Assembly: GCA_024653385.1 (NCBI GenBank)
Contig: JANLFZ010000061.1
Location: 1,988 to 18,588, forward strand
DNA length: 16,601 bases
DNA from: Thermoguttaceae bacterium
Lineage (GTDB): Bacteria > Planctomycetota > Planctomycetia > Pirellulales > Thermoguttaceae
Reading direction: 5' to 3'
Below are positions 5,649-14,619 of this stretch, piece by piece; position 1 is the first letter of the stretch, and every line of letters starts with the position of its first letter. The notes beneath the pieces were generated by a model, which was not told the DNA's origin, did no database searches, and saw nothing but the letters and a program-made list of their open reading frames with translations. The translations under genes were made by a program, and so were the position numbers.

Positions 5649-7163
5649 TCACGCCGGCTCGTCGGCGGGCCTGGCCGGATCCGTCGAGAGGCTCCAGTCG
5701 CGGCGCTGGCGCGAGCTGGGAATCTTCATCGCCTTGCGATACTTCGTCACCGTGCGCCGCGCCACGGTGATGCCGAGCCGGGCGAGTTCCTTGACGAGGT
5801 CGTCGTCGCTCAGCGGGTGCTGCTTGTCTTCGTTGTCGATCAGCTCCTGGAGCTTCAATCGCACGGTGTCCCAGGCGACCTCCTCCGCGTCGGCGCTCCG
5901 CGTGCCGCCGACGAAGAACCGCTTCAACGGAAAGATGCCTCGCGGCGTCTGGATCCACTTGTCGTCGACCGCCCGGCTGACCGTCGTCACGTGGACGCCG
6001 ACCTTGTCGGCGATCTGCTGCATCTTCAGGGGCTTGATGTGTTCGGGCCCCTTGTCGAGGAACTCGGTCTGGTGATCGACGATCGCCTGCGCCACGCGGG
6101 TCAGCGTGTTGCGCCGCTGCTCGATCGACTCGATCAACCATTGGGCCGAGCTGAGTTTCTGTTTGATGTACTCGCGGGTCTCGTCGTTGGCCGCGCCGCT
6201 TTGGAGCAGCTTCCGGTAATACGGGCTGATGAACAGGCTCGGCGTGCGGCCGTCCTCCAGCCGAACCTTGTACCGCCCATCCTCCCCCTGCTCGATGAAC
6301 ACGTCGGGCGTGACGGCGGGCACCTGCTCGTCGTTGAACTCGGCCCCGGGCTTGGGATTGAGCGTGCGGAGTTGCCGGATCGCCTCTTGGATGCGCGGGA
6401 TGGTGTAGCCGGTCTTGCGCGCAATGACCGGGAGCCGGTTGTGCTCGATGTCCTCCAGGTGGTCGGTGATCAGCGTCTTCATCTCGTCGTAGTAGGGCGT
6501 TCCCGGCGCAAGTTGCAGCAAGAGGCACTCGCGGAGGTCCCGGGCCCCGACGCCCGGCGGGTCGAGCCGCTGCACCACGGCCAGTGCCCGCTGCGCCAGG
6601 GCCAGGTCGTCTGCCGTGCCGGTCGGGCCCACCAGGTCCTCCAGGCTGCTCTGAAGGTACCCGTTGGCGTCGAGATTGTAGATGATGCGTTCGGCCATCG
6701 CGCGCGTCGCGGCGTCGAGGTCGAACCAGCCGAGCTGGTCGCGCAGGTAGTCGTGCAGCGACGGGGGCCGGGCGACCATGTTCGCCATCGCGTCGTGCTT
6801 GCGCTCGCCCTCTTCGTCCACCCGGTTGCGCGACGGCCGGGAGTGCTCTTCGAAGTGCTCCGGCCATTCTTCGTCCATCTTCAGGAGCCGCTCGAAGTCG
6901 CGCTCGTTGCTCTCCGACTCGTCGATGACCAGCTCGCGCTCCTCGTCGGTGGGCGCGTCGGGCGGCTCGACCTCGACCTCCTCCGAGGGAAGGTCCGGGT
7001 CCTCCTCGCGCAGCTCCAGGACCGGGTTCTCCTGAAGCTCCTGCTCGATCCGCTCCTGAAGCGCGAGGATCGGCAACTGGAGGATCTCCATGGACTGGAT
7101 CATCCGTGGAGCCAGAATCTGCTTCTGGACTTGTCGCTGCTCTAATCCGAACGACAGGCGCAT
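5649..7163 (-). CDS. rpoN: RNA polymerase sigma-54 factor
   Basis: A 504-residue sigma-54, which directs RNA polymerase to -24/-12 promoters and needs an AAA+ activator. Region I is intact and Gln/Leu-rich (MRLSFGLEQRQVQKQILAPR, then MIQSMEILQLPILAL). Region II is a long acidic linker (about 51-125). The core-binding domain contains the conserved DPPGVGARDLRECLLLQL (201-218) and LNPKPGAEF (268-276). The helix-turn-helix region is at about 388-417 (HVTTVSRAVDDKW, then TPRGIFPLKRFF). The RpoN box ARRTVTKYR (468-476) recognises the -24 element. I chose the ATG at 7163 because homology begins exactly there; a longer frame to 7289 would run into recR. It starts 13 nt after the recR stop, so it probably belongs to the dnaX-ybaB-recR transcript. 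No sigma-54 activator gene is visible nearby. Confidence 0.97.
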   Translation of the reverse strand: MRLSFGLEQRQVQKQILAPRMIQSMEILQLPILALQERIEQELQENPVLELREEDPDLPSEEVEVEPPDAPTDEERELVIDESESNERDFERLLKMDEEWPEHFEEHSRPSRNRVDEEGERKHDAMANMVARPPSLHDYLRDQLGWFDLDAATRAMAERIIYNLDANGYLQSSLEDLVGPTGTADDLALAQRALAVVQRLDPPGVGARDLRECLLLQLAPGTPYYDEMKTLITDHLEDIEHNRLPVIARKTGYTIPRIQEAIRQLRTLNPKPGAEFNDEQVPAVTPDVFIEQGEDGRYKVRLEDGRTPSLFISPYYRKLLQSGAANDETREYIKQKLSSAQWLIESIEQRRNTLTRVAQAIVDHQTEFLDKGPEHIKPLKMQQIADKVGVHVTTVSRAVDDKWIQTPRGIFPLKRFFVGGTRSADAEEVAWDTVRLKLQELIDNEDKQHPLSDDDLVKELARLGITVARRTVTKYRKAMKIPSSRQRRDWSLSTDPARPADEPA

Positions 7164-7176
7164 GGCTGCACTCGTA

Positions 7177-7776
7177 TCAGAATTCCCGGCGCCCCGCAAG
7201 AGCGTCCGACAGGATTTCCTTGTTGGCGAACTCCAGCACACTGCCCGGCGTGATGCCGCGCGCCAAGCGCGTGATGCGGATCGGCACATCGGAGAGCAGG
7301 TTCGAGATGTACAGCGCCGTGCCGTCGCCTTCCACGGTGGGATTGGTCGCCATGATCAACTCGGCAAAGGCGCCGCTGCGGACCCGATGCACCAACGCAT
7401 CGAGCGTCAATTGGTCCGGACCGATCCCTTCCAGCGGCGCAATCCGCCCCAAGAGCACATGGTACAGCCCCCGGTAGACCCCGGTCTGCTCCAAGGCCAA
7501 CAGGTCGCGCGGTTGCTCGACCACGCACAACAGGTCTTGCTGACGCTTCGGATCGCGGCAGATCGCGCACTGATCCCCTTCGGCCAGATTGAAGCAGGTC
7601 CGGCAGTACCGCACGTTCTCCTTGACGTGACGGATGGCATCGGCCAAGGCCAGGGCCTCGGCGGCGGGCACGCGGAGAATGTGATAGGCCAGACGCTCGG
7701 CCGACTTCTTGCCGATGCCCGGCAGCTTGGTGAACTCCCGCACCAGATTCGCCACGGAATCGGTCAGTTCGGCCAT
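7177..7776 (-). CDS. recR: Recombination mediator RecR
   Basis: A 199-residue protein of normal RecR length. RecR works with RecO and RecF to load RecA onto SSB-coated single-stranded gaps. The helix-hairpin-helix LPGIGKKSAERLA is at 18-30, the zinc finger uses C58, C61, C70 and C73 (CRTC and CAIC), and the Toprim domain begins at about 82 (LLCVVEQPRDLLALE). The Walker-B-like tail is present toward the C-terminus (ATNPTVEGDGTALY). The ATG at 7776 is preceded by AAAGGAGGG with about 9-10 nt spacing, a strong ribosome-binding site that decides the start over the longer frame to 7839. It is the third gene of the classic dnaX-ybaB-recR cluster and is closely followed by rpoN. Confidence 0.97.
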   Translation of the reverse strand: MAELTDSVANLVREFTKLPGIGKKSAERLAYHILRVPAAEALALADAIRHVKENVRYCRTCFNLAEGDQCAICRDPKRQQDLLCVVEQPRDLLALEQTGVYRGLYHVLLGRIAPLEGIGPDQLTLDALVHRVRSGAFAELIMATNPTVEGDGTALYISNLLSDVPIRITRLARGITPGSVLEFANKEILSDALAGRREF

Positions 7777-7799
7777 GTCCGTTCGCCCTCCTTTGGCGC

Positions 7800-7824
7800 G
7801 GGACGGGCTTTTCGGTGCCGTCCC
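7800..7824. other. Small inverted repeat upstream of recR
   Basis: GGGACGG (7800-7806) and CCGTCCC (7818-7824) form a perfect 7-bp stem with an 11-nt loop, just upstream of the recR ribosome-binding site in the 102-nt ybaB-recR gap. The recR-strand transcript has no U-run after the stem, so it is not an obvious terminator. It could tune recR translation or mark mRNA processing, or be chance. Confidence 0.3.
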
Positions 7825-7878
7825 AACGCATGCAACCATCCAGGACCACGCAAAACGCCGACCAACCCCTCGGATTGT

Positions 7879-8286
7879 CTAAGTCTTATGAGGTATATCC
7901 ATATCCCCTCCAGGGCCATCCCCTTGAGCGCCCGGCACGCCACCGAAAAACTTCGCCAGCGCTTGCTCTAGGCCAGGCAGTGGGATACCGCTCGTCAATC
8001 CGCGGACCTTCTCCGCATGAAGTTCCTTTGCTTTCGAAATCGCTTGGTTGACTGCCACCACGATAAGATCTTCGAGCAGTTCGCGGTCGTTCTGCGACAC
8101 CATGGAGGGATCGACTCGGCAGCGCAGGACTTCCACCAAGCCGTTGACTTCGATCTCGACCATGCCGCCCCCTGCCGAGCCCACAACCCGCTGGTTGCGC
8201 AGCTCGTCGGTCATTGCATGCAGCCGGGTCCCAAACTCCTGAGCCTGCCGAAACAGGGCACCCAGTCCTGGCAAATCCTTAAGCAC
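7879..8286 (-). CDS. ybaB: YbaB/EbfC nucleoid-associated protein
   Basis: A 135-residue member of the YbaB/EbfC family, small dimeric DNA-binding proteins encoded between dnaX and recR in many bacteria. The core matches the family: an N-terminal helix with FRQAQEFGTRLHAMTDEL, then GSAGGGMVEIEVNG and the VDPSMVSQNDRELLEDLIVVAVNQA stretch, followed by a helix with KAKELHAEKV. The start is a GTG at 8286, supported by GGGAG about 6 nt upstream and by alignment to the usual beginning; no ATG lies closer to the expected start. It has a Gly/Pro-rich C-terminal tail of about 40 residues (from LTSGIPLPG), which makes it longer than the usual 100-110. The tail's role is unknown. Confidence 0.93.
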   Translation of the reverse strand: MLKDLPGLGALFRQAQEFGTRLHAMTDELRNQRVVGSAGGGMVEIEVNGLVEVLRCRVDPSMVSQNDRELLEDLIVVAVNQAISKAKELHAEKVRGLTSGIPLPGLEQALAKFFGGVPGAQGDGPGGDMDIPHKT

Positions 8287-8377
8287 GCGAGTCTCCCAAT
8301 GAACCAGCCGAGACAGACCGACTTCTCAACGTGGTCTCAAGTCCCAAAATGCGCGATGGCGGCCTCGCACAGCCGGT

Positions 8378-10192
<1,815 letters not shown>

Positions 10193-10262
10193 GCCTGGCC
10201 CGCGCTTGGTCTACGCGGTTCGTCGATCGTTCCGGAACAGAAGGGATGCAAAACCCACGGCT

Positions 10263-10378
10263 GTCGGCCCCCGAGGAGGGACCCACCGCACATGAGGATA
10301 ACTACTTATGGCTGCTGGCTTTCGCCCCTGACCAGGTTCGCAGCTCCCCATTGCGGGGGCCCCTCCTCGGAGGCCGAC
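10263..10378 (-). ncRNA. ffs: Bacterial signal recognition particle RNA (4.5S type)
   Basis: The minus strand carries the SRP RNA core between 10336 and 10310: GGTCAGG, then GGC-GAAA-GCC, then AGCAGCC. This is the conserved domain IV that binds Ffh, with a GNRA tetraloop. The arms outside pair extensively: 10378-10352 (starting GTCGGCC) with 10290-10263 (ending GGCCGAC), about 26 pairs with one bulge and a few wobbles. The inner ATGGGGA/TCCTCAT pairs extend the rod. The result is a roughly 116-nt hairpin like the short E. coli 4.5S type, with no Alu domain. TTTT at 10253-10250 may mark the 3' end. It works with Ffh and FtsY to target nascent membrane proteins. It lies upstream of dnaX on the same strand, as in Bacillus. 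The exact ends are uncertain by several nucleotides. Confidence 0.93.
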
Positions 10379-10399
10379 GTCCCCGCGTCTTGAACGTTC

Positions 10400-10428
10400 A
10401 TGGTACGGGCTGGGACCGACGGCGTAAA
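10400..10428 (-). promoter_or_regulatory. Candidate sigma70-type promoter for the SRP RNA (and possibly dnaX)
   Basis: On the minus strand TTTACG (10428-10423, 4/6) and TACCAT (10405-10400, 4/6) are 17 nt apart, and the SRP RNA helix begins 22 nt after the -10 element. Transcription would start near 10393, leaving a short leader to be trimmed. The remaining DNA up to the plus-strand gene at 10577 shows nothing else I can name. Confidence 0.38.
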
Positions 10429-10576
10429 GGGGAGGGTGGACAAGGTCCCAGCCGATCGTCAACATGGGGCTTGCACTTGGCTCGTGCCGGCCCGATGCGT
10501 TTGCCGCACTGGCCGGGCATCGTGCCCGTCGCCAACACCTCATTGCACCTATGCCTCAGGTGGAGTCTCCATCGCC

Positions 10577-11707
10577 ATGAAGCGTGCCCCACTGCCGAAT
10601 CCACGCCTGGCGGCCAGGGGTCTTGCCATGGGATTGGCCTTCTTCGTCTGCGCCCGGATCGGTGCGGCGGAGAAGGACCCCGTGGTCGCCGACCTCGCCC
10701 GTTGGACCGCCGAGCAGGCGTGGCAATGGTACAAGCGTCAGCCGTGGCTTGTCGGGGTCAACTATCTGCCGAGCACGGCCTGCAACACCACCGAGTTCTG
10801 GCAGGCCGAGTCGTTCGACGAGGCGACCATCGACCGCGAGCTCGGCTGGGCCGAAGGATTGGGATTCAACACCTGCCGGGTGTTTGTCCAGTACCTGGTT
10901 TGGAAGCACGATCCCGAGGGACTCAAGAAGCGGCTGGACCGGTTCCTCTCGATCGCCGACCGACACAAGATCTCGACGGCCGTGGTCCTGTTCGACGATT
11001 GCTCGTTCGGCGATCCGCCGATCCGCGAGCCGTATCTGGGCAAGCAGAAAGACCCGATTCCCGGCATGATCGCCCCAAGCTGGACCCCCAGCCCGGGCTT
11101 GAGCAAGGTCGTCGACCGAAGCGAGTGGCCTGATCTGAAACGGTACGTGACCGACGTGGTGGGCACGCTGGCCAACGACCGTCGCGTCGTCCTGTGGGAC
11201 CTGTACAACGAGCCGGGCAACTCGGGCATGGGCAACCAGAGCCTTCCGTTGGTCGAGGCGTCGTTTTCTTGGGCCCGAGAGGTCCGGCCGAGCCAACCGT
11301 TGACCGTTTCCGTTTGGAATGGCAGCCTTGCCGATCTCAACCGGCGTCAGATCGAGCTGTCCGACGTGGTCAGTTTCCACGCCTACACCGACTTCCAGGG
11401 CATGAAGGCCGCCATCGCAACGTACAAGGCGCACGGCCGGCCTGTCGTCTGCACCGAGTGGATGGCCCGGCTTCAGGGTAGCCGATTCGACACCGAATTG
11501 CCCTTGTTTCGGCGCGAAGGCGTGGGCTGCTACAGTTGGGGCCTGGTCAACGGCCGCATGCAATGCCAGTTCCCTTGGTGGTCCAAGCGGGGTTCGCCGG
11601 AACCCAAGGTCTGGTTCCACGACATCTTCCGTCGCGACGGGACGCCCTACGACCCGGCCGAGATCGAGGCGATCCGCAAGGTCACGGGAGTCGGCGTCGG
11701 GCGCTAG
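10577..11707 (+). CDS. Secreted glycoside hydrolase-like TIM-barrel protein
   Basis: A 376-residue protein with a basic N-terminus and hydrophobic stretch (MKRA to about A31), read as a Sec signal peptide cleaved near the IGAAE sequence. The mature part looks like a clan GH-A (beta/alpha)8 glycosidase: WLVGVNYLPS at the first strand (57-66), GFNTCRVFVQYLVW (96-109), WDLYNEPGN with a candidate acid/base Glu (E212), FHAYTD (268-273) and VVCTEWMAR with a candidate nucleophile Glu (E294). Its relatives are usually annotated as cellulase-family hydrolases or 1,4-beta-xylanases; the true substrate is unknown. I chose the ATG at 10577, with GGTGGAG about 11 nt upstream. The following gene encodes an exported sugar-type oxidoreductase, which fits a glycan-use pair. 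Confidence 0.82.
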   Translation: MKRAPLPNPRLAARGLAMGLAFFVCARIGAAEKDPVVADLARWTAEQAWQWYKRQPWLVGVNYLPSTACNTTEFWQAESFDEATIDRELGWAEGLGFNTCRVFVQYLVWKHDPEGLKKRLDRFLSIADRHKISTAVVLFDDCSFGDPPIREPYLGKQKDPIPGMIAPSWTPSPGLSKVVDRSEWPDLKRYVTDVVGTLANDRRVVLWDLYNEPGNSGMGNQSLPLVEASFSWAREVRPSQPLTVSVWNGSLADLNRRQIELSDVVSFHAYTDFQGMKAAIATYKAHGRPVVCTEWMARLQGSRFDTELPLFRREGVGCYSWGLVNGRMQCQFPWWSKRGSPEPKVWFHDIFRRDGTPYDPAEIEAIRKVTGVGVGR

Positions 11708-11749
11708 CGATCGGCGGGCGGCCGCGGCGGATCGGGAGCGAAGTGCCTG

Positions 11750-11778
11750 TTGACAGGCGTGTCGCGGGGTGGGAAACT
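11750..11778 (+). promoter_or_regulatory. Candidate promoter for the Gfo/Idh/MocA gene
   Basis: A perfect TTGACA (11750-11755) is followed after 17 nt by GAAACT (11773-11778, only 3/6 to TATAAT), 40 nt before the downstream ATG. It lies in the 111-nt gap after the hydrolase gene, so the oxidoreductase may have its own start of transcription. Confidence 0.35.
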
Positions 11779-11818
11779 AGGCACGATTTCCAGCAAGTTC
11801 CACGAGCAGGAGACACCC

Positions 11819-13213
11819 ATGAGCGAACGAACGAACCGAAGCACCACCTCGCGCCGCGAGTTCCTCGCGCGGTCCGCGGGCGTTGCGGCGGCCACGGCCC
11901 TAGCCGGCCTGGCCGCGCCCCCCGTCCATGCCGCGGGAAGCGACGAGATTCGCGTCGCCTTGATCGGCTGCGGAGGCCGAGGTACCGGCGCGGCAGCCAA
12001 CGCACTGTCGGTCAAGCCGGGCCCCATCAAGCTGGTGGCCATGGCCGACGTCTTCCCCAACCGGCTGCAATCCAGCCTGGACGGCCTGAAATCGCAGTTT
12101 CCCAACCTGGTCGATGTGCCCGAGGATCGCCGGTTCATCGGCTTCGACGCCTACCGCAAGGCCATGGACTGTCTCAAGGCGGGCGACATTGCGATCTTCG
12201 CGACGCCGCCGGCATTCCGGTGGGTGCATTTCGGTTACGCCATCGAGAAGGGACTCCATGTGTTCATGGAGAAGCCGGTGACGGTCGATGGCCCGACGAC
12301 CCGCCGGTTGTTCCAGCTCGCCGACGAGGCCGACAAGAAGAACCTGAAGGTGGGGGTGGGCTTGATGTCGCGGCACAGCCGGGCCCTCCAGGAGTTGGCC
12401 GACCGCATTCGCGACGGCCAAATCGGCGACGTGGTGCTCTTGCGGGGTTACCGCATGCACGGCCCGGTCGGCTTCTTCTCGTCGCTGCCGAAGCCGCCGG
12501 ATATCAGCGAACTGATGTTCCAGGTCCAGCGGTTCCACAGCTTCCTCTGGGCCAGCGGCGGGTGCTATAGCGATTTCTACATCCACATCATCGACCACTG
12601 CGGGTGGATGAAGGGCGCCTGGCCCGTCAAGGCCCAGGGCATCGGCGGCCGGCACTACCGGCGCAGCCCCGACGGACCCGAGTACGTCGATCAGAACTTC
12701 GACTCGTATTCGGTCGAATACCAGTTCGCCGACGGGACGACGTTCATCATGGACGGGCGGTGCATGACCGGCTGCACCGACCGGTACTCGAGCTATGCCC
12801 AAGGGACCAAGGGGCTGGCGATCATCTCGGCGCACGGCGACTGCGGCGCGCCGTCGAGGATCTACAAGGGCCCCGCCCCCGAGCGGTCGAAGCTGCTGTG
12901 GGAATCGAAGATCAAGCCCGGCGAGGAGAACCCCTACCAGAACGAGTGGAACGACCTGGTCGACGCCATCCGCAACAACAAGCCCTACAACGAGGCGAAA
13001 CGCGGGGCCGAAGCGAGCCTGGTGACCTCGCTGGGCCGCATGGCCGCCCACACCGGGCAACTCGTCGCCTACGACGAGATCCTCCAGAGCGACCACGAGT
13101 TCGCCCCGGGGCTGGACAAGCTCACGGCCGACTCGCCCGCGCCGTTGCTCCCCGATGCCAAGGGTAAATACCCCATTCCACAACCGGGGATCACGCGCAA
13201 GCGGGAGTACTGA
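11819..13213 (+). CDS. Tat-exported Gfo/Idh/MocA family oxidoreductase
   Basis: A 464-residue NAD(P)-dependent oxidoreductase of the glucose-fructose oxidoreductase/inositol dehydrogenase family. The N-terminus has a twin-arginine signal, TSRREFL (10-16), then an Ala-rich hydrophobic stretch ending near PPVHAA, so export in folded form with its cofactor is predicted. The Rossmann fold starts at IRVALIGCGGRG (44-55), and the family EKPV motif is at 151-154. The middle contains GGCYSDFYIHIIDH, typical of the substrate-facing region. The ATG at 11819 has GGAG 6 nt upstream. Such proteins are greatly expanded in planctomycetes, and substrates are mostly unknown sugars or cyclitols. It follows a secreted hydrolase gene by 111 nt. 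Its stop is only 3 nt from the stop of the convergent DinB-like gene. Confidence 0.93.
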   Translation: MSERTNRSTTSRREFLARSAGVAAATALAGLAAPPVHAAGSDEIRVALIGCGGRGTGAAANALSVKPGPIKLVAMADVFPNRLQSSLDGLKSQFPNLVDVPEDRRFIGFDAYRKAMDCLKAGDIAIFATPPAFRWVHFGYAIEKGLHVFMEKPVTVDGPTTRRLFQLADEADKKNLKVGVGLMSRHSRALQELADRIRDGQIGDVVLLRGYRMHGPVGFFSSLPKPPDISELMFQVQRFHSFLWASGGCYSDFYIHIIDHCGWMKGAWPVKAQGIGGRHYRRSPDGPEYVDQNFDSYSVEYQFADGTTFIMDGRCMTGCTDRYSSYAQGTKGLAIISAHGDCGAPSRIYKGPAPERSKLLWESKIKPGEENPYQNEWNDLVDAIRNNKPYNEAKRGAEASLVTSLGRMAAHTGQLVAYDEILQSDHEFAPGLDKLTADSPAPLLPDAKGKYPIPQPGITRKREY

Positions 13214-13216
13214 GCC

Positions 13217-13705
13217 TCAGAACAGAGGCGGCTTGCCCAGCTTGCGGCGGATGGGAACGAACTGGCCGGCATGCATGAGCCAATGCGTGCCGGCCAGTGC
13301 AAGCATCGATGCGACCGAAGGCGCGATCTCGCGGAAGGGTTCGGGGCCCGGGGCGTCCAGCTCGGCCTCGGGCGTGGCTTCGATCGCCGCCAGCGTCGCC
13401 GCGCGGCTCTGGTCGGCCAGGCTCAGGTACTCGGCCTTGCTCGAAAACCGCGCCGGGTCGTCCGAGGCGGCGCTTTGGGCGCTGTGCGCCTCGGCGAAAC
13501 CCGGCGGCAACGCCCCCGCGTCGTGCCCGAGCATCGAGAGCATTTGACTGGTGCTCGCCGCAAGGTGCCCAAGCTGCCAGGCGATGTGGTTCGTCCCCGG
13601 CACCGAGCGGACCAGCAGATCGGCGTCGGTCAAGTCCTCCACGTAGGACCGCACGACGAGATGGCAGGATTCGACGAGTTGGCGGAGGACGTCTTTGGCG
13701 TCCAT
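13217..13705 (-). CDS. DinB-like four-helix metal-binding protein
   Basis: A 162-residue protein of DinB/YfiT-like size and pattern. The likely metal ligands are three histidines: H47 in NHIAWQLGHL and the HxxxH pair H141 and H145 in THWLMHAGQF. The ending FVPIRRKLGKPPLF is common in DinB-superfamily proteins of this group. Members form helical bundles with a divalent metal; some act as bacillithiol- or mycothiol-dependent transferases, others have no known role, so no reaction is assigned. The ATG at 13705 has GGGAG about 9 nt upstream and is preferred over the longer frame to 13837, whose N-terminus shows no family resemblance. It lies 142 nt after the pst operon on the same strand. Confidence 0.82.
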   Translation of the reverse strand: MDAKDVLRQLVESCHLVVRSYVEDLTDADLLVRSVPGTNHIAWQLGHLAASTSQMLSMLGHDAGALPPGFAEAHSAQSAASDDPARFSSKAEYLSLADQSRAATLAAIEATPEAELDAPGPEPFREIAPSVASMLALAGTHWLMHAGQFVPIRRKLGKPPLF

Positions 13706-13770
13706 GGGCAAGGTCTCCCGAGAGGTGTCGGCAACGCGAGAATCCAGAAGCGTTCGGTAGTATGCGCGAG

Positions 13771-13809
13771 CACCGGCCGTGGGGCAAGCCGAGGCGGCGC
13801 GGGCCGGTG
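13771..13809. other. Inverted repeat between pstB and the DinB-like gene
   Basis: CACCGGCC (13771-13778) and GGCCGGTG (13802-13809) are perfect 8-bp complements around a 23-nt spacer. They sit in the 142-nt gap downstream of the pst operon. The stem could end pst transcription or protect the mRNA end, but no T-run follows on the minus strand. Chance pairing is possible in such GC-rich DNA. Confidence 0.35.
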
Positions 13810-13847
13810 ACCGAGACCGCTTGGGCCCATGCGCCACCCGCCGCGGC

Positions 13848-14612
13848 TCAGCCGTATTGCCCGCGGATATAGATCTCGGTTTGCGGGCGCTTGGGGTTGA
13901 GAAACAGATCGAGCGTCGAGGCGTGCTCGATGATCTCGCCCAAGAGCATGAAAATGCACTCCTGACTGGCGCGTCGGGCCTGGCCCATGTTGTGGGTCAC
14001 CATGACAATGGTGTACTTTTCGCGCAAGCCGTCGATCAGCTCCTCGATCCGCTCGGTCCCCTCGGCGTCCAGGGCCGAGCAGGGTTCGTCCATGAGGATC
14101 ACGCGGGGCTTCAGGGGCAGCAATCGGGCGATGCATAGTTTCTGTTGCTGCTCGAGCGTCAGCCGGGTGGCCCGGTGGTGCAGCCGGTCCTTCACCTCGT
14201 CCCAAAGATGCACGTCGCGCAGGGCCGACTCGACCATCTCGTCGCGCTGGCGGCGCCCGATCACTCCCCGCGCCACGTGGATCCGCACGCCGAACAGGAC
14301 GTTCTCGTAGATCGAGATGGGCAAGGGGTTGGGACGCTGGAACACCATGCCCACCGTCTTGCGCAGCTCGCTTAGCGAGACGTCGGGGTCGTAGATGTTC
14401 TTGCCCAACACGCGGATCTCGCCCGTGGTCGTCACGTTGCCGTAGCGCTCGTTGATCCGGTTGAAGCACCGCAAGAGCGTGGTCTTTCCGCAGCCCGACG
14501 GGCCGATCAGCGACGTGATCAGCCCCGGCTTGATGCGGAGCGTCACGTTCTTGAGGGCCTGGAAGCTGCCGTACCACAGATTCAGGCCGGTGGCTTCGAT
14601 GCTCAGTTGCAT
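13848..14612 (-). CDS. pstB: PstB-type phosphate transporter ATPase with degenerate signature motif
   Basis: A 254-residue ABC ATPase closely matching PstB, the subunit that powers high-affinity phosphate uptake by the PstSCAB importer. Walker A GPSGCGKT (37-44), Q-loop VGMVFQRPNPLP with Q92, Walker B VILMDEP (171-177), D-loop SALD (179-182) and H-loop H207 (VTHNM) are all intact. The C-terminal QTEIYIRGQYG is a PstB hallmark. The ABC signature is not intact: the expected LSGGQQQRL reads LTLEQQQKL (151-159), so the Ser and both Gly are lost. It starts 7 nt after another pstB-like gene that keeps LSGGQ but lacks other motifs. A homodimer would have no normal signature at either ATP site; pairing with its neighbour would restore one. 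No phoU gene follows. Confidence 0.92.
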   Translation of the reverse strand: MQLSIEATGLNLWYGSFQALKNVTLRIKPGLITSLIGPSGCGKTTLLRCFNRINERYGNVTTTGEIRVLGKNIYDPDVSLSELRKTVGMVFQRPNPLPISIYENVLFGVRIHVARGVIGRRQRDEMVESALRDVHLWDEVKDRLHHRATRLTLEQQQKLCIARLLPLKPRVILMDEPCSALDAEGTERIEELIDGLREKYTIVMVTHNMGQARRASQECIFMLLGEIIEHASTLDLFLNPKRPQTEIYIRGQYG

Positions 14613-14619
14613 GGCACCC

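Noticed and set aside
5457..7145. A 562-codon plus-strand open frame opposite rpoN
   Set aside because: Antisense to a complete sigma-54 gene; the translation is Arg/Val/Leu-rich with no motifs, as expected for a shadow frame.
7800..7824. A rho-independent terminator between ybaB and recR
   Set aside because: The 7-bp stem lacks a U-run, and the position just before the recR ribosome-binding site fits a cluster-internal gap better.
10471..10499. TTGCAC as a -35 element for the hydrolase gene
   Set aside because: The hexamer 17 nt downstream (GATGCG) barely resembles a -10 element, so I could not support a promoter.
11900..13183. A 427-codon minus-strand open frame opposite the oxidoreductase gene
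   Set aside because: Shadow of the Gfo/Idh/MocA gene, with no family signatures.
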